From positions 4,588,001-4,652,000 of the forward strand of contig OY848930.1 of NCBI GenBank assembly GCA_963693285.1: a DNA stretch of 64,000 nt, in the 5' to 3' direction. Under the pieces are notes generated by a model. It was not told where the DNA came from. It ran no database searches and saw only the letters and a list, made by a program, of their open reading frames with translations. Origin of the DNA: Xestospongia muta (taxonomy: Eukaryota; Porifera; Demospongiae; Haplosclerida; Petrosiidae). Shown piece after piece: positions 26,001-45,197 of this stretch; the first letter of the stretch is position 1; every line of letters begins with the position of its first letter. Both the position numbers and the translations under genes were made by a program.

Positions 26001-27633
26001 TTATTCTAATCTAGCTAATTTGACATACAATTAATCACAAGATCATCCTTCTTATTTAACGTTGAAATAACCATGACTATAATAATCACAATATTGAGCA
26101 TTGTCATTAATTTCATTCAATATTAGGCTATCATAGAGTAGAGTACATTCATCTCAATTGGTAATATTTTACTAGTGAGTAGATAATACCAGCATACCTA
26201 TGAAATGCATACCAATAAGAACACACACATACATGTCTAGACTATTAAAGAATGATTTGAATCAAACAAATAAACAATCATGTCAGGTATATACTATACA
26301 TCATTCATTATGTGAATAAGTGGCGTTTAATGAGGTGCCTGACTGGCTGACCAGTGATGTCATCTGCTATGCTTTCAACTACAGATGTTTATCAGAGAAA
26401 TATACACATTAGGGTGGAAAGGACAAAGACTATTTAAACAGAAGTGTCTTATCACATCACATCAAGGAGATCAATTACTGCCAGAGGCACAGGTAGTCAA
26501 GTCCTATTGTCATACTCTTGTGGGTGTTCACTTTCTCAATTTAAATTAAAATTAAAAACAAAGGGCTTTAAGTTACAGCACTAATACAGGAAAACATGTA
26601 TTTCCTATTGTCATTACATGAAAACATGTATTTCCAATTGTCATTACATGAAAACATGTATTTCCAATTGTCATTACATGAAAACATGTATTTCCTATTG
26701 TCATTACATGAAAACATGTATTTCCTATTGTCATTACATGAAAATATGTATTTCCTATTGCATGAAAACATGTATTTTCTATTGTTTTCATGTATTTTCT
26801 ATCGTTTTCATGTATTTTCTATTGTTTTCATGTATTTCCTATTGTTTTCATGTATTTTCTATTGTTTTCATGTATTTTCTATCGTTTTCATGTATTTTCT
26901 ATTATTAATATGTCCCTATTATGTTATATTAACTTCAAAACAACTCATTTATAAGAGAACATACTAGAAAACTTCTTTATAATGATAAGTGGAAGGTAGA
27001 GTAAAAATCAAATTAGTGTATAACTGTCTCTCTGGCAGACAATATCTACCACAGAGGCGACATAAATATAGAGTAAAAAGGACAAACGACACTTCAGTGA
27101 TTCCAAGTGGAAGTAATACATCACACCATATTATGACCAGAGGCTATTTGTCTTAAGTGTGGTTTAAACCACAATGTTTTGACTTTAACAGCTTTGATCT
27201 ATAGTAAACCTGTCCAAACCAATATTCTCTTGTTAAATGCTTACAATTAAGTTTGAACAGTTAAAAACATGTCTTGACAAGGTTTCAAAAGTCTGAGTAG
27301 CGACACCTCTCAATAGCGAACACTTTGTAACCTTGGAAACTGTCTTTAGTAATATGTCTCTACATAGGCAGTGTTACCACCTGTCTGATAGAGATTGAAC
27401 CAGTGTATGCTTGGAACATGAGATAAACAGTGCACCTATAATTCTCTTTTATAAGAGGTACCATTGTAATATTAATTTAGTTATATGGCAGGACTTAAAG
27501 TCAAGTTTTACATGAAATATAATATAACATAGAAACACTGGTTCAAGATAATGTGTCTCTCTCAGTATAATATTAATAGGTAAAAAAACACACACAATAT
27601 CACTTCATTCTTCATGTTCATCAACATTGTTAA
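23016..27633. other. Intergenic region between receptor and TTC38 cluster
   Basis: I see no gene. It holds a dispersed-repeat copy (about 23215-23550, related to 31120-31490), three diverged units around TGGTAAATGATGTAATAT (24460-24740), a partial triplication containing GAGTCGACTTGACCCAATGA (25530-25765), and the two-phase satellite at 26590-26900. Confidence 0.6.
26590..26900. repeat. Two-phase minisatellite (30 bp then 20 bp)
   Basis: About six 30-bp units (CATGAAAACATGTATTTCCT plus ATTGTCATTA) run directly into about seven 20-bp units (CATGTATTTTCTATTGTTTT). The second looks like a truncated derivative of the first. All frames across it are repeat artefacts. Confidence 0.92.
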
Positions 27634-35088
<7,455 letters not shown>

Positions 35089-35618
35089 TAGCAGAAGAAA
35101 GTGATCCAAAATTTTAACCCCTTCTTTTCAAGTTTTTTTATTGCATTCTCTCACGTCAGCAGAAGTTGCACGTTGTGAATTGATTACCTTGTCTGGAGGA
35201 GCTAAAGATGTTATAAAGTCAGATAGAAGGAACAAAAGATAATGAAAAAGAGTGTTTAGGTAAGGGTTTTATTTTTTATGATATAAAAAAGGGACATAAT
35301 ATTTTGATTAGTAATATAAAATGAACACAATAAAACAAATATTTTGACACAAGCAGACAACTATACTATTTAGTGTCATGCTCAGTATTACAGAATTGAT
35401 AAATGTAATTATCAAGTATTACATTTAGTTTTAGAATAGTACATGTAAGGTACATTCATAATAGACAGGAATCTCATTGTATCCATTCAACTATTTCAAA
35501 ATTATCATTATCATCTTTAAAGCAGCCTTCATGAACTTTTGCATTTTTGCAAGTATTTTTTTGCTATACTGATTTGCGATCCAGTTGGTTTTGACATAGT
35601 TGCCAGGGGCGTATCCAG

Positions 35619-36026
35619 TATAGCGGGGTTTTTTTCGGGGGGTAAAATTTTCATTGTTTTCGTGGTTGAGAAACAAGCCACGAAATATTTACCCACGAAA
35701 GTTAATTAGATGCAATGTGCCAACACCCATTCATGCATACACGTGGTTGCACACATGTTATCACATTGTTGATCAGCTAGTCTTAGATTCAGTATGGCCT
35801 TATTTCGATACTTCAAGAGGGAAAGAACAACCACCTGATCCTCATGGCCCTTTAGCACAATCTGTATCATCAACTTTGATTGCAGCTGCAACCACGTTTC
35901 TCTCTGGCACTCAAGTTGACTAGATCGCTCAACCACGAACTTTTTACCACGAACCAACAAAATTTTTGATGTCCACGAAAAGTTTGCCCCCCCCTCCCCC
36001 CCCCCCCCCCGAAAAAACCCACTATA
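35619..36026. mobile_element. MITE with GGGGTTTTTTCGGGG termini
   Basis: Left end TATAGCGGGGTTTTTTTCGG and right end CGAAAAAACCCACTATA are inverted repeats; inner arms (GTGGTTGAG and CTCAACCAC) are also inverted. A G/C homopolymer lies next to each end. Ends suggest TA target sites, as in Tc1/mariner-type elements, but no transposase is present. Copy in the duplicate at 46645-47048. Confidence 0.6.
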
Positions 36027-36469
36027 TGGTATATGGTATGAATACATATACAATTTGTTACCACTGATGCATACAACAATCTTGGTGCATCACAGTGTTA
36101 CTATGGCAACAAATGTTACTGATTATTGAAATTTTCTTAATTTTCCATATTGCTACATCACAGCTTCTGCTAATTCCTCAAGTCATATTTAATACTATCA
36201 TACATAGGAGTAACCAAGTTCCTTAAAAATAGAATGAATACCACTTACTGCTGTTGAGTTGATGAATTCTTTAACATGTTGTCACTTGTCAAATATCTGA
36301 TAGAGCTAGCTTGAAAAGTATTATTTTAGCAACTGTGAGTAATAGTTTGATAGTTATGAACAACTAGTGTTTGATTTGTTTGCTGTTGTAGGTTAAAATT
36401 ATTAAGAAAGTTGAAGAATTTATAAAGCCGTCTCCTTAAGCAAAGGTAATGATGACTGACTTGTCATCA

Positions 36470-36505
<36 letters not shown>

Positions 36506-36507
<2 letters not shown>

Positions 36508-36727
36508 GACTGGGATGTCTCAAGGAAAGCTAATATTAGGGTAAGAACTGACAGATATAGACTTCTATCTAAGTCTTGATCAGTTTTTGTTCAGTCATGT
36601 ATCATTTTCTAATAGCCTCTCCTGAAATGGCATTTTGATGATGAGTATTGATAATATGCCGGCACAGTTACCTCGTGAAGCAACAGACTACTTTGGATCA
36701 AGACTGGAACCATTTATCTTTGACCTG
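36506..36727 (+). pseudogene. AASS: Decayed LKR/SDH (AASS) exons
   Basis: At 36629-36727 the plus strand encodes GILMMSIDNMPAQLPREA and then TDYFGSRLEPFIFDL, matching the segment of lysine-ketoglutarate reductase/saccharopine dehydrogenase (GxLMxSIDNLPAQLP...FG) and ending at an intact GTAAGT donor. About 120 bp upstream, 36506 encodes GTGMSQGK, resembling the TGTGNVSQG motif of the same enzyme. Frames between and around them are broken (a TGA directly precedes the exon-like block), so this is a relic, not a gene. The family match is from memory of the conserved motif. The second copy is at about 47530-47752. Confidence 0.6.
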
Positions 36728-37875
36728 GTAAGTTGGATTTTGTAAACACAACCTTCCATATATTCAAATACTAAATGTACCAGTTATGTGATTTAGAAGA
36801 TGACACACTTCAAGCTATTATACATAGAAATGACGGAAAGAGACCAAATGTCACGTAATCAATCATTCATTGTGTCATTGAATAGAATAAAATCACATTT
36901 AATAATGCTTGTTCTGTTGAGGTAGTTTTCCATTCATGTTAACAAAATTTTATTTTCATATTAGAAAATAACTGGATGATGTGAAGATGCATATGATAAA
37001 ATACATAGAGGAATTGTTGACCAGATAATAGCTAAAGCATGAAAAGAAGGTATGTCTGGAGACCTGATACAGTAACCAATCCATAACCTGTTTCAGCCTG
37101 CATGAATACACCTCCTTAATTTTAATATATTATTTAAAAATTAAAGGGAGATAAATGTAGAGACATATTATTGTAAAGATAAAAATTATAAATACATGAT
37201 TTTTAGCTAATGCCATTTGTGTCTATTAGGACATAGCATTAAGAAGTCACAAAAGAGGAAATGGATCCAGATGTATCTGGTATTGCGGCAGAACTGGACC
37301 TACAGTCGCTATGATAATACATTATGTATACAGATATTTCATGTAATTTTGAATGTCATTGTTGTTTATTTTCTTCTAGTTGATCAGTGGGCTGGATCAC
37401 AGAATTACAAGCTAACCAACAAAGCAGGTTGATACAATTGGTTAAAAAGACTACATAGTATTGTCAAGTGGTGACTGGTATTAATGCTGATTAAAAACCA
37501 TCACTGAAGTTATATAAATCTGCTTTAACTATAATCGTTTGTTTCAGTCAATATTATTTGTGACATTACATTACAAAGATGAAACTGTTGTGCTTGCTGT
37601 TAACAACTTTGAAGCTAGAATAAAGTACTGTAATGTAATTAATTGTTCAATAAGATCAATTAAAAATCAATTAAAAATCAATTAATGTTGGTCACGTGTG
37701 ATGTGAGCCTGCTGGTATTTCCCGCCAAATTGTCACGAGTTTATTTCTTGTGTTTGCCGTAATGAAGCATGACAGAGATGTCTTGAAAACATAAAAGGGA
37801 CTCCATTTTCAAGCTTTTTTAGTTCACAGACCCCCGTGGGTCTTCGTCGCTACGACTCGTCTCTTCGTTGGATCG
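36728..37875. other. Spacer with exon-like fragments
   Basis: Short splice-bounded fragments such as VDQWAGSQNYKLTNKAG (37379-37432) and a stop-containing block at 36965-37050 suggest further decayed exons on the plus strand; I cannot assign them. A perfect E2F-type site TTTCCCGCCAAA is at 37718-37729. Confidence 0.35.
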
Positions 37876-39782
37876 CTGTTATCTGATAATTGACTGTTAT
37901 CTGATGTTTGATTGTTTTCTGATAATTGACTGTTATCTGATGTTTGACTGTATCTGATAATTGACTGTTATCTGATGTTTGACTGTTATCTGATGTTTGA
38001 CTGTTATCTGATAATTGACTGTTATCTGGTGTTTGACTGTTATCTGATAATTGACTGTTATCTGATGTTTCACTGTTATCTGATGTTTGGCTGTTATCTG
38101 ATAATTGACTGTTATCTGATATTTGATTGTTTTCTGATAATTGACTGTTATCTGATGTTTGACTGTATCTGATAATTGACTGTTATCTGATGTTTGACTG
38201 TTATCTGATAATTGACTGTTATCTGATGTTTGACTTTTTTCTGATGTTTCACTGTTATCTGATGTTTGGCTGTTATCTGATGTTTGGCTGTTATCTGATA
38301 ATTGACTGTTATCTGATGTTTGATTGTTTTCTGATGTTTGACTGTTATCTGATAATTGACTGTTTTCTGATGTTTGACTGTTATCTGATTATTGACTGTT
38401 ATCTGATGTTTGACTGTTTTCTGATGTTTGACTGTTATCTGATTATTGACTGTTATCTGATTATTGACTGTTATCTGATGTTTGACTGTTTTCTGATAAT
38501 TGACTGTTTTCTGATAATTGACTGTTATCTGATGTTTGACTGTTATCTGATGTTTGGCTGTTATCTGATAATTGACTGTTATCTGATGTTTGACTGTTAT
38601 CTGATAATTGACTGTTTTCTGATAATTGACTGTTATCTGATGGTTGGCTGTTATCTGATGTTTGACTGTTTTCTGATGTTTGGCTGTTATCTGATGTTTG
38701 GCTGTTTTCTGATAATTGACTGTTATCTGATGGTTGGCTGTTATCTGATGTTTGACTGTTTTCTGATGTTTGGCTGTTTTCTGATAATTGACTGTTATCT
38801 GATGTTTGGCTGTTATCTGATGTTTGACTGTTATCTGATGTTTGGCTGTTATCTGATAATTGACTGTTATCTGATGTTTGACTGTTATCTGATAACTGAC
38901 TGTTTTCTGATAATTGACTGTTATCTGATGGTTGGCTGTTATCTGATGTTTGACTGTTTTCTGATGTTTGGCTGTTATCTGATAATTGACTGTTTTCTGA
39001 TAATTGACTGTTATCTGATGTTTGGCTGTTATCTGATAATTGACTGTTATCTGATGTTTGACTGTTATCTGATAATTGACTGTTTTCTGATAATTGACTG
39101 TTATCTGATGTTTGGCTGTTATCTGATGTTTGACTGTTTTCTGATGTTTGGCTGTTTTCTGATAATTGACTGTTATCTGATGTTTGGCTGTTATCTGATG
39201 TTTGACTGTTATCTGATGTTTGGCTGTTATCTGATAATTGACTGTTATCTGATGGTTGGCTGTTATCTGATGTTTGACTGTTTCTGATGTTTGGCTGTTT
39301 TCTGATAATTGACTGTTATCTGATGTTTGGCTGTTATCTGATGTTTGACTGTTATCTGATAACTGACTGTTTTCTGATAATTGACTGTTATCTGATGGTT
39401 GGCTGTTATCTGATGTTTGACTGTTTTCTGATGTTTGGCTGTTATCTGATAATTGACTGTTTTCTGATAATTGACTGTTATCTGATGTTTGGCTGTTATC
39501 TGATGTTTGACTGTTTTCTGATGTTTGGCTGTTATCTGATAATTGACTGTTTTCTGATAATTGACTGTTATCTGATGTTTGGCTGTTATCTGATAATTGA
39601 CTGTTATCTGATGTTTGGCTGTTATCTGATAATTGACTGTTATCTGATGTTTGACTGTTATCTGATAATTGACTGTTTTCTGATAATTGACTGTTATCTG
39701 ATGTTTGGCTGTTATCTGATGTTTGACTGTTATCTGATGTTTGGCTGTTATCTGATGTTTGACTGTTATCTGGTGTTTTGAC
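37876..39782. repeat. 18-bp satellite array, left copy
   Basis: About 106 units of CTGTTATCTGATAATTGA and CTGTTATCTGATGTTTGA with A/T and A/G variants, 1.9 kb. As 18 is divisible by three, frames of 365 and 164 codons (six-residue repeat such as CYLMFD) stay open on the plus strand, and the minus strand is also open in the twin copy. Small indels break the frame, so it behaves as non-coding DNA. Array is flanked by conserved unique sequence in both duplicates. Confidence 0.95.
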
Positions 39783-39924
39783 TCCTAGTTCTCTGGATGT
39801 AAAAGATGAGTCGCTCTCCTGCCTGGTCTCTTCTATCTTCTTCTTTCAAGCTTTCTTTCCTTTTCTTTTTATTTTAATTTTTATTTTTTTGGGCTATCCA
39901 GCCCATACAAACCCTATTCATCAT

Positions 39925-39999
39925 CTTCCCCCTGCCGCCTGGCGGCCTCAAAAAAAAATTTTTTTTAAACATCCGAGGCCGCCAGGTGGCGGGGGGAAG
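39925..39999. repeat. GC-rich hairpin with A/T loop
   Basis: CTTCCCCCTGCCGCCTGGCG plus GCCTC on the left pairs with GAGGCCGCCAGGTGGCGGGG plus GGAAG on the right: a 25-bp stem with two G-T-type mismatches around an A-run/T-run loop. The same hairpin is at 51309-51384. It stands out from the AT-rich surroundings. Confidence 0.8.
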
Positions 40000-40234
40000 C
40001 TCTGATCTTCTAGGGTGCGTGTGTGTTGGTGGTCCCTTTTCACTTCCTCTGTCTCTCTTCACTCTCTATCTACTCATTGTCACCATCAGTTCATAACTAC
40101 TCTCTCTTTCTTTCCCTGCAGGAGCAGCACTGGTGAAAAAGGTGAGCTGTCTCTCCATCCATCCATTCTTTCATCCATTCTTTAGTAATCCAGTTGTTAC
40201 TCTCTCTTTCTCCCTCTATGTTCTCAACTTGTGG

Positions 40235-40380
40235 ACTGACTGGACTCTTGGGAACTCTCTATCTTCTCTTTCCTACAATTGCTGGATTGGAGACCTTCAC
40301 TGGACTTCTTGGGAACTCTCTATCTTCTCTTTCCTACAATTGCTGGATTGGAGACCTTCACTGGACTTCTTGAGGACTCT
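40235..40380. repeat. Tandem duplication of about 63 bp
   Basis: Two copies of TGGGAACTCTCTATCTTCTC through GGATTGGAGACCTTCACTGG and CTTCTTG. Also present in the second duplicate (51635-51770). Confidence 0.85.
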
Positions 40381-40389
40381 TAACTACAA

Positions 40390-42263
40390 AGACTGTTTTA
40401 AAATTTTTTTAAAATTTTTTTTAAATTTTTTTTTTAATTTTTTTTCCTTTTATTATAGTCTTTTCTTTCATATTTATATGTATCAATTTTCTTTAAAAAA
40501 CAATTTTCACTAAAATTTTCAAAAGTCAATTTTAACTTTGAAGATATTTATTTAACAATTAAAATTTTCACTAAAATTCTCAAAAGTCAATTTTAACTTT
40601 GAAATCTTCAATCTTCAATTTTTTTCATAGAAAATGAATTAGTTTAGAATTCAATTTCTTTTGAAACTCTATACTAAAAATTACTTACCATTGCTGCTGT
40701 ATACTATAATCATACTGACAACTATAGTATTATGTATCATTTTATTCATCAGTTTTGTATCATATTATATTAGTTTTTTTTACATTTTAATTAAATTTTT
40801 TTACAAAAAGTAATTAAAAATCTATTAAAACGTTTTGCTTGTTAGTCGTGTGCTAATGATTGATATTTTCCCGCCATAATAGTGGTCACGCGTTTTTTTG
40901 CTAGTTGTGTACACGTGCTGATAATGTTTTCCCGCCCAATTAATTTCTGTTTCAATGTTGTTTTATTTCTTTTAATTGTTAAAATTAATGTTTATTTGTG
41001 GTTTAATTTGTTTGTTGTTTGTTAAATATTTAAGAAGTTTAAGGTTCAGTGTCTACATATAAATTTTAATACACTTCTTTTACTTGTAGATATGATAGAT
41101 TTTTTATAGCATTAAATTTGTGCCATCATACAAAATTGAGCATACAACTAAGTTCCATGGCTCACCAAGTGTCATAAAGGACTCTGATATGCAGTATTGG
41201 AATGAGTCTATTAGTATGGGTTTGAGTCCAACTTGTTTGATACTTGTCTGTGTCTATTACGCAACTATTAGCAAACAAATTATTCTTTTTTTAAACGAAC
41301 AATAAAAGTTATAGTAGATAGATCAAGTGTAATCCTAGGATGTCATCAAACTACAATTAAAATGTACAACTAAAATCAATTGAACAGATATAATGCATTG
41401 CCTTAGCTTTGTACCCAATACATCAAGCCTATAGAAAAGAAGAAAGGATGCCATGGAATTAAGATTCAAGAAAACTTTATTTCAGGATGCTTGTTCTATA
41501 TTCTAATCCTGTACTCTATACCAAGACTGTCCACTATAAGAACACTCAATGATAAAACCAAAGCTACTGTGTTCTACCTATATTCTGATAGTATATGGTT
41601 GACTGTGTGATAGGATGAGACTTTCACATAACATAAATTAGATTGCTTAGTAAACAGTGTAATTCTCTCATGTAAAATGAACCAACAGTATTGAAGCTAG
41701 AGAGGGCAGACTAAAAGTAAATAGAAGATATTGATAGACAAACAGTGTTCTATAATAGACAAAATATATATGTACAAAATACAATGATTATATAGAGAAG
41801 ATACCTGTTGCTAGAACTATCTCTGAGAGCAAGTGACAACGTTTTATAATACAGCTCTTGTTCGTTCTAGTAATATCAAATCTGAAGAAAAAATTCAGTG
41901 TCATCATGTGACAATCACATACATGTACAGTGGACCCTATCATAAAGGACAATGTTGATTTAGAACATCTAACTAGTGTTATTTATATTTTGTCTAACTT
42001 GTGCTATTAACCTCTCTCTATGATAGTGACAAGTACATTTGATAACAGGTAGATCTAATGTGATCCTAATGTTCTAATAATGTCACTTGTTTGTTGACTG
42101 ATTGAATGAGCCATTTCAAAGGATTAAAAATTTGAACAATTTTCTCCAGCTAATGGTATAGACACACCTATAATTAAAAACAGCCTCGACAGCATTAAAA
42201 GCAAAATAAATTTTACAAATGGCTATTTAAAATTTGTAGCATGTTTAAAGCTCAATTTTTAAA
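40390..42263. other. AT-rich spacer, no gene recognised
   Basis: Homopolymer-rich T/A sequence, then two E2F-like cores (40866-40875 and 40927-40937). An ORF at 41120-41305 is interrupted by an indel in the twin copy (52500s), so it is probably not coding. Confidence 0.5.
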
Positions 42264-43931
42264 TCAGTGCTTCTTAAGAGCAGCTCTGACTTGATCGTGT
42301 AAACGTTGCAGAGCTTTACTGCCAGGTTTACGATCCTATATGAGAGAAGTGCATTTAATTAAATAAAATGGACTAGTTATAATATCTAGTTATTAAACTA
42401 GTTATTACCTTTAGTTCAATAATAAGAGCCTCTGCCTGTCTGAGTTGGTTCCCATTAATAGCAGCCTATAATAAATTAATAATACAATTATAATTAATGA
42501 TATATCTATAATGTTATCAGGAACCCATAAAAATACAAGGTACCTCGTGTTATTTACGAGCACCTGATAAGTATACACTAACCATAATCAATGTCAGTTC
42601 AAGGACTTGCCTCTGAGCCCAGCTACCACCAAGTTTAACAAAGTCAAATTTAAGAGGCAACATTAATGATACAACCTATAATAGAAACATAATATATTTA
42701 CTTGGCATTGTTATTATTATTATTATTCTATTCATCTGTTCATTCTCTAACCTCATCATATTTCTCTTCTCCATATGCTAACATTGCATTACAAACTGGT
42801 ACACCAACCTATTCACATCTCAAGATATAAACAATATAAATATATATTACCATATCTGTAAAAGAGGCATCATAGGTGGTACTTTGGACAGCGTACTCTT
42901 CCAAATTCTACAAGAAGTATCAAATTATACTATCTGGTCAAAAATTAAGAAAACAATTCTATTTTTTAGTCAAATACAAAAAAACTTTTAAAATTTATTT
43001 ATGTGCTTGTGATAACTATACATTTACTGTAATCAAGTCAGTTCAAGTTTAAAATGGCTTCCTTCCAAAATGAGTAGAAAATGACACAGTAAGTAATTAT
43101 TCACTTTTTGTCTAAAAATTGTTTTAAGAGAAACTTGCCAATATAACTCATGGAAATTAAACAATGACTATTAATTTTACTCCTTACAAAAATATATTTA
43201 GTTTTAATTTTGAAATACTAAAACTAAAATAACTAAAACTCTTTACCTTAATAACTTGTCTAGCCAGGGCTAGTCTTGCAGCATGAGCAGATACCTTACC
43301 GTGACATAACGACATCATGAGATGAGCAGAAAGCCTGTTGATAAAATAACACTCACTCACACAACAAGATTAGTATTAAAATATTGTCCTCCTTACCACG
43401 AATAGGCAGTTTCAAGCCTAAGATAACAAATAAAGGATCACTAATAAAAACAGTTTTAAAACATCAAAGACTGGTATAACTTACCAGGTACGTTGAGGGC
43501 TCTCTATGTAAGTTTGAAATGCATCAGTCACTAACTTCCATCTTTCCTGTCCTGGGTCTATACCCATCACCTGTATTGCAATGATGAAATGATAGATAGA
43601 GAACTATAACTCACATTTAAACGCCATAAAAGAGAAGCAGTGTCAAGTAAGTCAAAGTGGTCGTTGTTTTTGGCACAAGGAGCCATTACTGCATCAAACT
43701 CTTGCAGAATTTTATCAGTTTGGTTAAGATCTATGGATGGATGGATGGATGGATTGGTGAATTCACAATGGATGGATGGATAAATCTGTATAACATACCA
43801 AAGTAATAAAGGGTTAAATGCCATGTTGTATGATGACCTAATAAGTGATCCTGCCAGTTTTTACGAGTTGATATTAGAAAATCAATCCCCTTCTGTGGAT
43901 CCCTAACCTCTTCAATTACATGAGCTAGAGG

Positions 43932-43969
<38 letters not shown>

Positions 43970-44760
43970 CATCAAAGATACAATGTATGCTACCTAAAGT
44001 ATGAGTAGCCCACGGATTATGAGGATCAATAGCTAAACTTTTGTAGCATAGCTCTTCAGCTAAATCTCTTTCATTAGTTTCTTCCAAACCAAAAGCATAT
44101 CTAGCAATCAAAAGATATAGTTCTTAATACAGCAGACATCACTCACAGACTAAGTATATAAGGATATAACTTAAAGTTGGTAGGACAATGAGTAACAGCT
44201 TGTGCCATGTGACTTCTCAAACGAAGCCACTCCCCACATTTAAAGTAGTCACCAAATGCCCAACGAGCAGCATGAAGATCTAGTGGATTATATATAAGAA
44301 AGAAAGTATGGAAGCATGGGAATGAGACTATTCAGTTACATAATACCTCTGGGATAATTGACACCAATATTGGCTAATATCTCGTTTGATTTAGGGGTGT
44401 TCCCCTTACTAAGAGCTAAGAATGCATCAATGTGTCTCTGTTCACGATCCAAGACTTTCGGATAGAGTTTAGTAACAGCATCAAGATGAACTTTAACTAT
44501 ATAAGAAATGGATGGACGGATGGGTGATGGACAGATGGTTGAGTTGATGTATGGATGAATGGTTGAATAAATGGATGAATGGTTGATAAATGGATGAATG
44601 GTTAATCGTGTGAAGCAATAGATTAGCAGATAGTACAAATATAGCACAAACCTGCAGGGTCAAATGTGTCAGCCATAAAACAACCCTGGAAAGAAAACAT
44701 ACAACATCAATAACATAGTTATTATCTTACCAAGAGACAGTGAGCCATGACAAAGTTCTC
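42264..44760 (-). pseudogene. TTC38: TTC38-like C' fragment lacking exon 1
   Basis: Exons 2-14 correspond one to one to gene C and look intact, including the 21-base microexon and the terminal exon ending KKH. Exon 2 is at 44652-44685. Of exon 1 only the last 30 bases remain (44731-44760, encoding ENFVMAHCLL), cut off by a GA tract. There is no start codon of its own. It could be transcribed only by fusion with upstream exons of B'. Substitutions against C are few and include a Ser to Ala change in exon 9. Confidence 0.85.
43926..43966. repeat. GA tract in C' intron 5
   Basis: GA-rich run directly next to the exon 6 acceptor on the minus strand (CT tract in the transcript). The equivalent tract in gene C at 55324-55345 is shorter, so it has changed length since duplication. 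Confidence 0.85.
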
Positions 44761-44794
<34 letters not shown>

Positions 44795-44881
44795 GGAGAG
44801 AGGGAGGGAGGGAGGGAGGGAGGGAAAGGGAGAGGGAGAGGGAGAGGAAGAGGGAGGGAGAGGGCAAGGGAGAGGGAGAGG

Positions 44882-44960
<79 letters not shown>

Positions 44961-45123
44961 AGAGGGAGAGGGAGAGGGAGAGGGAGAGGGAGAGGGAGAG
45001 GGAGAGGGAGGAAAGGAGGGCAAGGGAGAGGGAGAGGGAAGGAGGGAGAGGGAGAGGGAGAGGGAGAGAGAGAGGGAGAGGGAGAGGGAGAGGGAGAGGG
45101 AGAGGGAGAGGGAGAGGGAGAGG

Positions 45124-45162
<39 letters not shown>

Positions 45163-45164
45163 GT
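44761..45164. repeat. 400-bp GA/GGGA tract at duplication junction
   Basis: Purine-only sequence mixing (GA)n with GGGAGA blocks. It separates the truncated exon 1 of C' from intron 4 of B' and is exactly the joint between the two 11-kb copies. Confidence 0.95.
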
Positions 45165-45197
45165 GTGTGTTTTAATAATCTAATAAAAATCACTTAC

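Noticed and set aside
38190..39781. Long open frames (365 and 164 codons) with CYLMFD repeats
   Set aside because: They follow directly from an 18-bp satellite; the twin array is open on the opposite strand too, and indels break the frame within each array.
41120..41305. Possible small gene (SYKIEHTTKFHGSPSV...)
   Set aside because: The copy near 52505 carries a frame-changing indel, no family is recognised and no splice partners are evident.
44740..45193. Arg/Glu/Gly and Ser/Pro/Leu-rich frames of about 145 codons
   Set aside because: Translations of a purine microsatellite at the duplication joint.
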